DNA from: Streptomyces sp. RKAG290
GTDB taxonomy: Bacteria; Actinomycetota; Actinomycetes; Streptomycetales; Streptomycetaceae
Reading direction: 5' to 3'
Length of the DNA: 64,000 nt
NCBI RefSeq assembly: GCF_023701695.1
Contig: NZ_JAJOZC010000001.1
Coordinates: 3,595,894-3,659,893 of the forward strand
In this document: piece after piece, positions 34,865 through 43,186 of the stretch
How the letters are laid out: every line of letters starts with the position of its first letter
How positions within the stretch are numbered: position 1 is the first letter of the stretch
Notes under the pieces: model-generated
Told to the model about the DNA's origin: nothing
The model's input: the letters and a program-made list of their open reading frames with translations, nothing else
The model's database searches: none
Translations under genes and position numbers: made by a program

Positions 34865-35346
34865 ACAGGCTGAATCCCCGCAACATCGTGCGGCGTCGGT
34901 ACGGGGAGGGCCCGCTGCACCTCCTCCTGATGGCCGCTTCCTTCGCCGTGGCCGGGTATGCGGGCGTGCGGCTGCTGGCCGGGGACACGCTCGGCGTCGT
35001 CCTGTGGTTCGTCGGCGCGGCCCTCGTGCACGACCTGGTGCTGGTGCCGGTGTACTCGGCGGCCGATCTGCTGCTGCGGCGCTCGCTCGGTCCGCGCTCC
35101 GGGCTGGTCAACTTCGTCCGGGTGCCGGTCTTCCTGTCCGGCCTGCTCCTTCTGGTGTGGTTCCCGCTGATCACCCGGCGGACGGAGCGCTACGAACCGG
35201 CGAGCGGGCTCTCCTCCGATGTGTTCCTGGGGAACTGGCTGCTGATCACGGCCGCGCTGTTCGCGGTGTCGGCGCTGTGGCTGGTGGTCAGGACGGTCCG
35301 GCTGCGCCGCAGGGACACGAACGTGCGGCCGTCCGCCTCCCACTGA
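34861..35346 (+). CDS. hypothetical membrane protein in the Moco-oxidoreductase operon
   Basis: 161 residues, starting at a GTG that overlaps the previous stop (GTGA at 34861-34864). Four membrane segments are evident (LLLMAASFAVAGYAGVRLL, LGVVLWFVGAALVHDLVLVP, FVRVPVFLSGLLLLVWFPLI, WLLITAALFAVSALWLVV). The function is unknown, but the coupling suggests a subunit or assembly partner of the oxidoreductase. Its 3' end overlaps the convergent methyltransferase gene by 157 bases. Confidence 0.8.
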   Translation: MNRLNPRNIVRRRYGEGPLHLLLMAASFAVAGYAGVRLLAGDTLGVVLWFVGAALVHDLVLVPVYSAADLLLRRSLGPRSGLVNFVRVPVFLSGLLLLVWFPLITRRTERYEPASGLSSDVFLGNWLLITAALFAVSALWLVVRTVRLRRRDTNVRPSASH

Positions 35347-35999
35347 TCGGCCGGCTGCCAGCCGAGGGGGCGGGCGTACCGCAGCAGCGCCGGTGTGCCG
35401 AGCCGGGCCCAGGGGAAGGGCGCGTCGGCGGCGGTGCGGTCGGCGAGGGCCCGTCCGTCGTGCAGCTGGACCTGGACCCGCTCGTCCACGTTCTGCGGCG
35501 CCGTCTCCGCGATGAGCAGCCCGCCCGGGGCGAGCAGGGCCGCCGCGCGGTGCAGGAGCCGGTGCGGGTCGCCGCCGATCCCGACGTTGCCGTCGACCAG
35601 CAGGACGGTGCCCCAGCGGCCCTCGCCCGGGAGCGGCTCGAAGACGGAGCGGTGCAGCGCGGAACCGCCGAGCCGCATTGTGCGGGCCACCGCCGCCTCG
35701 CTGACGTCGATGCCGAGCGCCCGGTGGCCGCGGGCCGCCAGCGCGGCGACCAGCCGCCCCGGCCCGCACCCGACGTCCAGGACGGGGCCCTCGCAGCGGT
35801 GCAGCGCGGACAGGTCCGCGGCGTCCGCGCCCGCGCACCAGCGCTCGACGTCCAGCGGCAGCAGCCAGCCGTCCGTGCGGCGCAGGAACAGCGGACCGTG
35901 GCCGTTGCGCAGGGCGTTGGCGTACGGGTCGGTGCTCCAGGACGTGGTGTCGGGGTGCGGCGGGCTCAGCACCTCGGGGTCGGGGACCGTGTGGCTCAT
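35190..35999 (-). CDS. SAM-dependent methyltransferase
   Basis: 269 residues. The class I SAM-binding motif VLDVGCGPGRLVAALAARGH is at about 92-111, followed by ALGIDVSEAAV and LLVDGNVGIGGDPHRLLHRA. The last 30 residues past FVSLRR run antisense through the neighbouring membrane gene and look unconserved. The start ATG overlaps the stop of the DUF2064 gene (ATGA, 35996-35999). It is the last gene of a three-gene operon with two glycosyltransferases. Substrate unknown. Confidence 0.88.
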   Translation of the reverse strand: MSHTVPDPEVLSPPHPDTTSWSTDPYANALRNGHGPLFLRRTDGWLLPLDVERWCAGADAADLSALHRCEGPVLDVGCGPGRLVAALAARGHRALGIDVSEAAVARTMRLGGSALHRSVFEPLPGEGRWGTVLLVDGNVGIGGDPHRLLHRAAALLAPGGLLIAETAPQNVDERVQVQLHDGRALADRTAADAPFPWARLGTPALLRYARPLGWQPADQWEADGRTFVSLRRSRTVLTTSHSADTANSAAVISSQFPRNTSEESPLAGS

Positions 36000-36664
36000 C
36001 GGGCCGCCGCCCGGGTCAGCCCGGCGAGCACCGCGGCGAACCGGCCGAGCGGCGCGAGGGACGCGACCTCCACGGCGTCGGCGGCGGTGTCCACGTCCCG
36101 CAGCCGGGGCAGGTCGCGCACGGCCAGCCCGGCGTCGACCAGCCGCCGCCGCTGCACCTCGCCGGTCTCCGGCACGGACATCGGCACCCCGCGCAGCAGC
36201 TCCGGATCGGGATCGGCCAGGCCCAGTGCCCAGAACCCGCCGTCCTCGGCCGGTCCGAACCACGCGTCGCAGCCGTCCCAGGCGCCGGGGGACAGCGCCG
36301 GGGCCAGGTCGGCCGCGGAGATCTGCGGGGTGTCCATGCCGATGAGGAGCGTCGGGCCGGTGCAGCCGGCGAACGCGGCGGCGAGCCGTTCGTCGAGACC
36401 GCCCGCTCCCTGCGCCACCACCTCGATGCCGGGCGGCAGCCAGGGACCGGGCGCCCCGTCGAGAACGACCGCGCGCCGCCCGGCAGGCAGGGCGAGGACG
36501 GTACGCAGGGTGTCGCCGAGCGAGGCCTCGGCGAGCTGCGCGGCCTCGGCGGGGGAGAAGGGCGGTGTGAGCCGGGTCTTGACCCGGCCGGGCAGCGGCT
36601 CCTTGGCGATGACCAGCAGCGTCGTCGGGGCGGTGCGGGCGCCCGGACAGGCGGGTGGGTTCAT
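35996..36664 (-). CDS. DUF2064 / TIGR04282-type glycosyltransferase
   Basis: 222 residues of nucleotidyl-transferase-like GT-A fold. It begins with the signature LLVIAKEPLPGRVKTRLTPP, and has LIGMDTPQISAADLAPALSP and FGPAEDGGFWALGL. This is the family annotated for arsenosugar biosynthesis in other bacteria; here no arsenic genes are nearby, so that name should not be taken literally. It overlaps its neighbours by four bases on both sides. Confidence 0.88.
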   Translation of the reverse strand: MNPPACPGARTAPTTLLVIAKEPLPGRVKTRLTPPFSPAEAAQLAEASLGDTLRTVLALPAGRRAVVLDGAPGPWLPPGIEVVAQGAGGLDERLAAAFAGCTGPTLLIGMDTPQISAADLAPALSPGAWDGCDAWFGPAEDGGFWALGLADPDPELLRGVPMSVPETGEVQRRRLVDAGLAVRDLPRLRDVDTAADAVEVASLAPLGRFAAVLAGLTRAAAR

Positions 36665-37395
36665 CGGGACGCCCCCGTACGCACCGTCGGTTCCCCGAGC
36701 CGTACCGGCGGCTCGGCCAGCACGGCGCGCATGTCGCGCACCGCGTGCCAGGTCCCCCGCCAGGTGCCGGTGACCTTCGACTTCCCGGTGCGCGAGAGGT
36801 ACGGGACGTCCGTCTCGGTGACCCGCAGCCCCGCGTCCGAGGCGCGCACCACCATCTGCAGCGGGTATCCGCTGCGCCGGTCGGTGAGACCGAGCGCCAG
36901 CAGATCGGCCCGGCGCGCCGCCCGCATCGGCCCGAGGTCGTGCAGCCGCAGCCCGGTGCGCCGGCGCAGCAGCCGGGCCAGCGCCAGGTTGCCTGCCCGT
37001 GCGTGCAGCGGCCAGGCGCCGCGCCCCTCGGGGCGACGGCGGCCGAGCAGCAGATCGCTCTCGCCGTCGGCGATCCGGCGGACGAACCCCGGAAGCAGCC
37101 CGGGATCCAGGGAGCCGTCGCAGTCGCAGAAGCAGACGAACTCCGCTTCGGCGGCCAGCAGTCCGGCCTGGCAGGCGGCGCCGAAGCCGCGCTGCGGCTC
37201 GTGCACCACCGTCGCGCCGAGCGAGCGGGCCAGCTCCGCGGAGCCGTCGGTGGAGCCGTTGTCGACGACGATCGCGCGCCAGCCGCGCGGGATCGCGCTC
37301 AGCACCCCGGGCAGGGCTCCTGTCTCGTCCAGGCAGGGCAGGACGATGTCGGCGCGGGGGCCGGAGTAATCGGAGAGATCGGTCACGCGGCTCAC
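36661..37395 (-). CDS. glycosyltransferase family 2 (dolichol-phosphate-sugar synthase-like)
   Basis: 244 residues from a GTG. GT-A signatures: ADIVLPCLDETGALPGVLSA, IVVDNGSTDGSAELARS, FVCFCDCDGSLDPGLLPGFV (metal-binding DCD) and DLLLGRRRPEGRGAWPLHAR. It has no C-terminal membrane segment. It is the first gene of the operon with the DUF2064 protein and methyltransferase, all overlapping by ATGA. It probably transfers a sugar to a lipid or nucleotide acceptor. Confidence 0.9.
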   Translation of the reverse strand: MSRVTDLSDYSGPRADIVLPCLDETGALPGVLSAIPRGWRAIVVDNGSTDGSAELARSLGATVVHEPQRGFGAACQAGLLAAEAEFVCFCDCDGSLDPGLLPGFVRRIADGESDLLLGRRRPEGRGAWPLHARAGNLALARLLRRRTGLRLHDLGPMRAARRADLLALGLTDRRSGYPLQMVVRASDAGLRVTETDVPYLSRTGKSKVTGTWRGTWHAVRDMRAVLAEPPVRLGEPTVRTGASR

Positions 37396-37510
37396 CCTAC
37401 GGAGCAGAAACCGGCATTTCGGTCAACAGGTTCTTACGAAACATGGACGTCGGCCAGGTGGCCCCACCTCGGCGCCCCGGCCCTGCGGCGCCGGGTGCCA
37501 AGGTGGGGTC

Positions 37511-38323
37511 ATGCAGCCCGCGAATCCAGCCCGCCCCGCGTGGGAGAGCCGGGGACCCGAGGACCAGGGGCCCGGCCCCGGCCCCGGTCCCGCCCCCGGC
37601 CACGTACTCGTCGTGGACGACGACCCGACCGTCGCCGAGGTCGTCGCCGGGTACCTGAGCGGCGCCGGCTACGACGTGGCCCGCGCCGCGGACGGCCCCG
37701 CCGCGCTGGAGCACTTCGGCCGCCGCCGCCCCGACCTGGTGGTCCTGGACCTGATGCTGCCCGGCATGGACGGCTTCGAGGTCTGCCGCCGCATGCGGGC
37801 ACACGGACGGGTGCCCGTCATCATGCTGACCGCGCGCGGGGACGAGGACGACCGCATCCTCGGCCTGGAAACGGGGGCGGACGACTACGTCACCAAGCCG
37901 TTCAGCCCCCGCGAACTGGTCCTGCGCGTCGACTCCGTTCTGCGCCGGGCCAGAGCGGCCGCCGCTCCGGCCGGCCGCGCGCCGCTGGTGGAGGGCGCGG
38001 GGCTGGTCCTCGACCCCGCCGCCAGGCACGCGACCTCGGACGGCCGGGCGCTGGCCCTCACCCTGCGCGAGTTCGACCTGCTCTCCTTCCTCCTGCACCA
38101 CCCGGGGCAGGTGTTCACCCGGGAGGAGCTGATGCGCGAGGTCTGGGGCTGGGACTTCGGTGACCTTTCCACGGTGACGGTCCATGTCCGCCGGCTGCGC
38201 GGCAAGGTCGAGGCGGACCCGGCCCGCCCGGAACTGATCCGCACGGTCTGGGGCGTGGGCTACCGCCTTGACCTGCCGCCCGCCCGGGCCGCGGTTCCCG
38301 CCGTCCCCGGAGCGCCGTCATGA
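37511..38323 (+). CDS. OmpR-family response regulator
   Basis: 270 residues. A 30-residue Gly/Pro-rich N-terminal extension precedes the receiver (VLVVDDDPTVAEVVAGYL, phospho-acceptor in VVLDLMLPGMDGF, switch Lys in ADDYVTKPFSPREL). The C-terminal winged helix (ALTLREFDLLSFLLHHPGQV, TVHVRRLRGKVE, IRTVWGVGYRLD) is typical. It overlaps the sensor kinase gene by ATGA, so the two are a cognate pair, divergent from the glycosyltransferase operon. Confidence 0.95.
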   Translation: MQPANPARPAWESRGPEDQGPGPGPGPAPGHVLVVDDDPTVAEVVAGYLSGAGYDVARAADGPAALEHFGRRRPDLVVLDLMLPGMDGFEVCRRMRAHGRVPVIMLTARGDEDDRILGLETGADDYVTKPFSPRELVLRVDSVLRRARAAAAPAGRAPLVEGAGLVLDPAARHATSDGRALALTLREFDLLSFLLHHPGQVFTREELMREVWGWDFGDLSTVTVHVRRLRGKVEADPARPELIRTVWGVGYRLDLPPARAAVPAVPGAPS

Positions 38324-39426
38324 CCGACATACTCCTCATCGCGCTCTTCGCGTTCCTGGGCGCCGCCGCGGCCGGGCTGCTCGGCGCACTGGTCCTGAGG
38401 TTCTTCCGGCACCGCTCGCTCGTCGTCTCGCTGACCGTGGTCGCCGCGGTCGCCGTGACCGCGATGCTCGCCGGGACGCTGGCCGTCGCCTGGGCGATGT
38501 TCCTGTCGCCGCACGACCTGAGCGTGGTCACGACCGTCGTCGCGATGGCCGCGGTCGTCTCGCTCGCCACCGCGATGCTGCTCGGCCGCTGGGTGGCGGC
38601 GAGGAGCCGCGATCTGACCCTCGCCGCCCGCTCCTTCGGCGACGGCGGCACCTTCGCCGCCCCCGAGGCCCCCGCCACCGCCGAACTCGCCGCCCTCACC
38701 CGCGAACTCGCCGCCACCAGCGCCAAGCTCGACGGTTCACGGGAGCGCGAGCGCGCCCTGGAGACCTCGCGGCGTGAGCTCGTCGCCTGGATCTCGCACG
38801 ATCTGCGCACCCCGCTCGCCGGACTGCGGGCCATGTCCGAGGCGCTGGAGGACGGCATGGCCGTCGACTCGCGACGCTATCTGCGGCAGATACGCACCGA
38901 GGTGGAGCGGATGAACGACATGGTCGGCGACCTCTTCGAGCTCTCCCGGATCCACGCCGGTTCGCTCACCCTCAGCCCCACCCGGATCTCCGTGTACGAC
39001 CTGGTGGGCGACGCGCTCGCCGGTGCCGACCCGCTGGCCCGCGAGCACGGCGTACGGCTGGTCGGCGACCGGATCGAGGCGGTGCCCGTGGAGGTCGACG
39101 GCAAGGAGATGAGCCGGGTGCTGGGCAACCTCCTCATCAACGCGATCCGCCGCACCCCCGCCGACGGCACCGTGGCGGTGGCCGCGCAGCGCGCGGCGGG
39201 CGGTGTGGTCCTGTCGGTGACCGACGGCTGCGGCGGCATCCCGGAGGAGGACCTGGCCAGGGTCTTCGACACCGGATGGCGCGGCAGCCACGCCCGTACG
39301 CCTCCGGCCGGTGCGGGCCTCGGGCTCGCCATCGTGCGCGGGATCGTCGAGGCGCACGCCGGCCGGGCCGAGGTCCGCAACGTCACCGGCGGCTGCTGCT
39401 TCGAGGTGACCCTGCCGGCGGTGTGA
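38320..39426 (+). CDS. sensor histidine kinase
   Basis: 368 residues. There are three or so membrane segments in the first 95 residues, then a HAMP-like linker. The H-box is RRELVAWISHDLRTPLAGLR; N-box NLLINAIRRTP (the usual His is Arg); G-boxes DGCGGIPEEDL and GAGLGLAIVRGI. The sensing region is confined to the membrane with short loops, an intramembrane-sensing layout. Partner of the upstream response regulator. Confidence 0.94.
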   Translation: MTDILLIALFAFLGAAAAGLLGALVLRFFRHRSLVVSLTVVAAVAVTAMLAGTLAVAWAMFLSPHDLSVVTTVVAMAAVVSLATAMLLGRWVAARSRDLTLAARSFGDGGTFAAPEAPATAELAALTRELAATSAKLDGSRERERALETSRRELVAWISHDLRTPLAGLRAMSEALEDGMAVDSRRYLRQIRTEVERMNDMVGDLFELSRIHAGSLTLSPTRISVYDLVGDALAGADPLAREHGVRLVGDRIEAVPVEVDGKEMSRVLGNLLINAIRRTPADGTVAVAAQRAAGGVVLSVTDGCGGIPEEDLARVFDTGWRGSHARTPPAGAGLGLAIVRGIVEAHAGRAEVRNVTGGCCFEVTLPAV

Positions 39427-39429
39427 GCG

Positions 39430-40502
39430 TCAGGCGGTCACGACGGAGGACGTCTCCCGCAGCGGGGCCGCCGCGAACTCCGCCATCCCCTCGGCGAACC
39501 CCACCGCGGGCATCCAGCCCAGCTCCTCGCGGAGCCGCCGCGAGTCCGCCGTGACGTGGCGTACGTCCCCGAGCCGGTACTCGCCGGTGACCTCCGGGGC
39601 GGGACCGCCGTGCGCCGACGCCAGGGCGGCGGCCATCTCGCCGATGGTGTGCGGCTCCCCGCTCCCGGTGTTGTACGCGGCGAACCGGCCCGGCTCGTAC
39701 CCGGCAACGGCCTCCAGAGCCACCGCGTTCGCGGCCGCCACGTCGCGCACGTGGACGAAGTCCCGCCGCTGGGCGCCGTCCTCGAAGACCCGGGGCGACT
39801 CCCCCCGGGCCAGGGACGAGCGGAAGAAGGAGGCGACTCCCGCGTACGGGGTGTCGCGCGGCATCCCCGGCCCGTACACGTTGTGGTAGCGCAGCGACAG
39901 CGCGCGCCCGCCCGTCGCCCGTGCCCAGGACGAGGCGAGGTGCTCCTGGGCGAGCTTGGTCGTGGCGTACACGTTGCGCGGGTCCACGGGCGCATCCTCG
40001 CCGACGAGCCCGGGGGTCAACTCCGTACCGCAGGAAGGGCAGAGCGGCTCGAACCGGCCCGCGGCCAGGTCGGCCTCGGCCCTCGGGCCCGGCCGGACCG
40101 CGCCGTGGCGCCGGCAGTCGTAGCGGCCCTCCCCGTAGACCACCATCGATCCGGCGAGCACCAGGTTCCGCACCCCCGCCGAGGCCGCGGCGGCGAGCAG
40201 CACGGCCGTCCCGAGGTCGTTGCACCCGACGTACTGCGGAGCGTCCGCGAAGTCCTTGCCCAGGCCGACCATCGCCGCCTGGTGGCACACGGCGTCGACA
40301 CCGCGCAGCGCACCGTCCACGGCCTCGCGGTCGCGGACGTCGGCCACGATCAGCCGCTCCCCGGCCGGCGCCGGCCCGGCGCCCCGCCGTGCGCCGAGGG
40401 CAGCAGGGCGTCGAACACCACCGCCTCGTGCCCGGCCGACACGAGGGTCCGCACGATCTCCGACCCGATGAACCCGGCTCCGCCGGTGACCAGTACACGC
40501 AT
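39430..40502 (-). CDS. NAD-dependent sugar epimerase/dehydratase with Cys-rich insertion, frameshifted
   Basis: About 357 residues after correction. The N-terminus (MRVLVTGGAGFIGSEIVRTL) holds the Rossmann glycine motif in one frame. The rest (GERLIVADVRDREAVDGALR onward, catalytic YATTK) is in another. One extra base in the run 40382-40385 restores continuity. Between Rossmann core and catalytic Tyr is an insertion with YDCRRHG and LCPSCG, a zinc-ribbon-like C-H-CxxC pattern. That pattern resembles proteins annotated as dTDP-L-rhamnose 4-epimerase. It converges on the sensor kinase gene and may serve the nearby glycosyltransferases. Confidence 0.82.
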
Positions 40503-40630
40503 GACCACCACGCTAGGGCGCGGCGGTCCGCGGGCACGGTTGCGCCGTCGGCACGTCACGGGACCGTAAGAACCCGACCCGTTCGGCCGGACGGCACCGG
40601 GGGCCGGCGGGTGAGGTCACCCGCCGCCCC

Positions 40631-41230
40631 TCAGACGAACAGGAAGGCGCCCGCGGTCGCCGCGCCCAGCGCCGTGCCCGCGGTCACCTGACCGACCGTG
40701 TGGTAGCCGAGCGCCACCCGCGACCAGCACACGGCCAGGGTCATCGCGTACCCGAGGAGCCACCACGGCGAATGGACCACGGCGAGCAGGGCGACGACGG
40801 CCGAGCCGACCGAGGCGTCCACCGAGATCTTCCAGACCGTGTTGACGGCCAGCAGGACGACGGTCATCGCCCAGAGCCCGAGCATGGCGGTCAGGATGCC
40901 GGTGGGCGCACCGCCCAGCACCATGACCGCCGAACCGACGCCGATGGAACCGAGGATGACGAGGAAGATCGGGGCCCGCTTGGTGCGGTCGACCACATGG
41001 CGGTCGCCCCAGGTGCCGCGCCCGCGCTCCCACTCGATGTAGCCGGCCGGGATGATCCCGGCGCACAGCGCGCCGAGCAGCCCCCAGAGCAGGCCCGTCC
41101 ACCGGCCCGCCGCCGCCAGCCCGATCGCCAGCATGCCGGCGAGCAGGAGGTTGCGGGGCTGGAAGACGTCCGTCACCGTGCGGGCGATGGAGGTGTTGCG
41201 GGAGGTCTCCGCGGTGTCGGCGGTGCTCAT
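40631..41230 (-). CDS. PAP2-like membrane phosphatase
   Basis: 199 residues with five or six membrane segments. The motif WSRVALGYHTVGQVTAGTALG carries the SR...GxH pattern of phosphatidic-acid phosphatase type 2 enzymes, and DRTKRAPIF may be the first motif. The start ATG overlaps the stop of the preceding gene (ATGA, 41227-41230). As the last gene of the XRE/HExxH/membrane cassette, it may act on a lipid phosphate linked to that system. Confidence 0.8.
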   Translation of the reverse strand: MSTADTAETSRNTSIARTVTDVFQPRNLLLAGMLAIGLAAAGRWTGLLWGLLGALCAGIIPAGYIEWERGRGTWGDRHVVDRTKRAPIFLVILGSIGVGSAVMVLGGAPTGILTAMLGLWAMTVVLLAVNTVWKISVDASVGSAVVALLAVVHSPWWLLGYAMTLAVCWSRVALGYHTVGQVTAGTALGAATAGAFLFV

Positions 41231-42486
41231 GCTGTCCGTTCCTTGGCTGCTGTGGAGGATTCCAGGACCTGCCGGGTCCGCTCTGCCGTGACCGTCCGGT
41301 ACGCGGCCGCGACCCGGACCAGCCAGGCGACCTCGTCGTCCTGGTCGGTCGCGTGCTGGGTGCCGACGGCCGCCGCGTCCCCCGGGACCGCGCCGCCGCT
41401 GTGCGCCGCGAGCGCCGCCTTGATCCAGTACGCGTCGGTGAGCGGTCCGGTCCGGCCCGGGTCGGTGGTGTCGGCGGCGGCGGCCTCCCCGGCGGCCGCG
41501 AGCAGGGTGTCCGGTGCGTAGTGGCGCAGTTTCTCCACCGCGTCGGCGATGTCCGCCGCCCATCGGTCGATCCGCAGGTCCGCCGGGGTGTCGAACCGGG
41601 TCAGTTCGCGCACCAGGGACGCCGGCGGGTCGAACGGCTGGTCCGGGAAGGCGGCCATCAACTCACGCCACAGTCCGTGCAGTTGGACCTGTGCCCGCCA
41701 GAGCTTCGCTCGGCGGCGGACGTTGCTCAGGGCCGGGATGGAGGCGCCCACCGCGAAGAAGGCGAACAGCACGAGCTGCGCGGCCTCGGTGATCTCGTCG
41801 AACCGCAGCGCGAAGTCCTCGCTCGGCCGGTCGACGACGCTGACCCAGAGGAACAGGGTGCGGCTGACGGTGTACCCGACGCCGATGAACATCGCGAACG
41901 TCATCATGGCGAGGCCAACCCGCAGCCGGCGGAGCCGGGCCCCCGCGGTGGCGAGCGCCCACTGGTAGGCGCAGACGGCGGAGGCGGTGCCGAGGTAGAG
42001 GTAGAACACGCTCATGTAGAGCGTCGCGCCCCACTGCCCGGCATGGTCGGCGACGAAGCGGTCCGACGGCACGGAGCGGTCGACGACCGTGAAGAACAGC
42101 ACCGTCAGCAGCACCAGCGTGGCGACGGACGCCTTCGTGGCGACCTGCTGGATCAGCCGGGCGAACCGTACGTGCCGCGGGACGTCCCCCGCGTCTGCGT
42201 ACTGGCCGTAGATGGCGACGATGTAACTGAGAATGGCCAGGATCGCCACGGTCGCCGTGTAGTGCTTGATGAGCACCGAAAGATCGGTGACGGAGCTGTC
42301 GTTGAGCCCGATGCGCACGACCCGGGTCTTGGTCCACAGCGCGGCGGCGAATCCCGCGTAGCAGCCCCACAGGGCCCGCCGGCGTCTGTCCTCCTCGTCG
42401 CCCCACAGAGCGGCCGGCATCCGCCACAGGGCGACAGCTGTCATCAGGCCCGCTATCAGGTAGCCGGCGAGGTCAAGGGGGGTCAC
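41227..42486 (-). CDS. MAB_1171c-like integral membrane protein
   Basis: 419 residues from the GTG at 42486 (VTPLDLAGYLIAGLMTAVAL). About seven membrane segments span residues 1-240, followed by a cytoplasmic domain of about 170 residues (RRRAKLWRAQVQLHGLWREL onward). This matches the actinobacterial MAB_1171c-type family, usually encoded beside an XRE regulator and an HExxH protein as here. The longer frame upstream to 42702 passes through a MITE-like element and is not the natural start. Function unknown. Confidence 0.82.
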   Translation of the reverse strand: MTPLDLAGYLIAGLMTAVALWRMPAALWGDEEDRRRRALWGCYAGFAAALWTKTRVVRIGLNDSSVTDLSVLIKHYTATVAILAILSYIVAIYGQYADAGDVPRHVRFARLIQQVATKASVATLVLLTVLFFTVVDRSVPSDRFVADHAGQWGATLYMSVFYLYLGTASAVCAYQWALATAGARLRRLRVGLAMMTFAMFIGVGYTVSRTLFLWVSVVDRPSEDFALRFDEITEAAQLVLFAFFAVGASIPALSNVRRRAKLWRAQVQLHGLWRELMAAFPDQPFDPPASLVRELTRFDTPADLRIDRWAADIADAVEKLRHYAPDTLLAAAGEAAAADTTDPGRTGPLTDAYWIKAALAAHSGGAVPGDAAAVGTQHATDQDDEVAWLVRVAAAYRTVTAERTRQVLESSTAAKERTA

Positions 42487-42539
42487 GGCAGAAGTCCTCG
42501 GGGTGGGGGGAAGGGGGTTCGGCTGCGCGGACGTCCCGT

Positions 42540-42632
42540 CCGGACCTAGGGCGTGTTTTGAAAGTCCCGCCTGCCCGGCGGCGCCTCCCTTCGGGCGGAC
42601 GACGCTACTTTCAAAACACGCCCTAGGTCCGG
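42540..42632. mobile_element. MITE-like element with perfect 26-base inverted arms and CTAG duplication
   Basis: Arms at 42540-42565 and 42607-42632 are exact reverse complements. Within them GGCGTGTTTTGAAAGT is the terminal-repeat-like core, flanked on both sides by CTAG. CTAG is the kind of target duplicated by IS5-group elements, so the unit is best read as a non-autonomous element of about 75 bases. The interior (about 41 bases) codes for nothing. The right CTAG supplies the TAG stop of the HExxH gene. Confidence 0.7.
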
Positions 42633-43182
42633 CGAAACAGGCCGCGGCGGCGGTGGGCGACCGGCCGGGAGAGCGAGTTGGCCAGCCGCCCCACCATGTC
42701 ATCGCTCGTCACGTCCCTGGCCATCCGGGGATGAGCGAGGCACCGAATTCGGCCATGCGTTCGTCGTGGGTGTCGTACTGCGCCCGCGCCTGTACGGCGT
42801 CCGGGGACCGGAGCGCTTCGGCGCCGACGACCCGGGTGATCAGGGAGGTGTCGAAGACGGGAAGCAGGCGCTGGAGTTGTTCCGCGTCCATCGAGGTGCC
42901 GTGGTCGAACCACTCGTGGCACAGCTCGTGCAGGATGACGTGCTGGGTCTGGTACGCGGTGGGGCGCCGGCGGTAGAGCACGAAGCTGGTCCCGCCGGCC
43001 TTCAGCCGCAGCCCGCAGGCGGAGTTGACGCGCGCCAGCCGGTCGGGCATCTCGTGCAGCACGATGGTGCGGCCGCCGGCCGCCTCCATGTTCGCCACCA
43101 GTCCGGCGATCGAGAAGGGGGCGGGCAGGGGGAGACCGGCGAGTCCGGCCTCGCACTCCTTCCGCAGTTCGCGCAGGGACAT
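42623..43182 (-). CDS. ImmA/IrrE-like HExxH protein, frameshifted near C-terminus
   Basis: About 186 residues after correction. The zinc-protease signature HELCHEW sits in TQHVILHELCHEWFDHGTSM (about residue 85). As read, the frame ends early at SLIPGWPGT (stop 42709). One extra base at the run 42727-42730 continues it as SLIPRMARDVTSDDMVGRLA...RRRGLFRRT, ending at a TAG formed by the CTAG edge of the MITE-like element. It follows the XRE gene by four bases. Such proteins often cleave or sense their partner HTH regulator. Confidence 0.8.
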
Positions 43183-43186
43183 GGCC

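Noticed and set aside
35996..36664. Arsenosugar biosynthesis cluster
   Set aside because: Only the DUF2064 family name suggests it; no ArsM, ArsS or arsenic-resistance gene is present.
41227..42702. Extended N-terminus of the MAB_1171c-like protein from 42702
   Set aside because: The extra residues are translated from the MITE-like element; the GTG at 42486 begins the first membrane segment.
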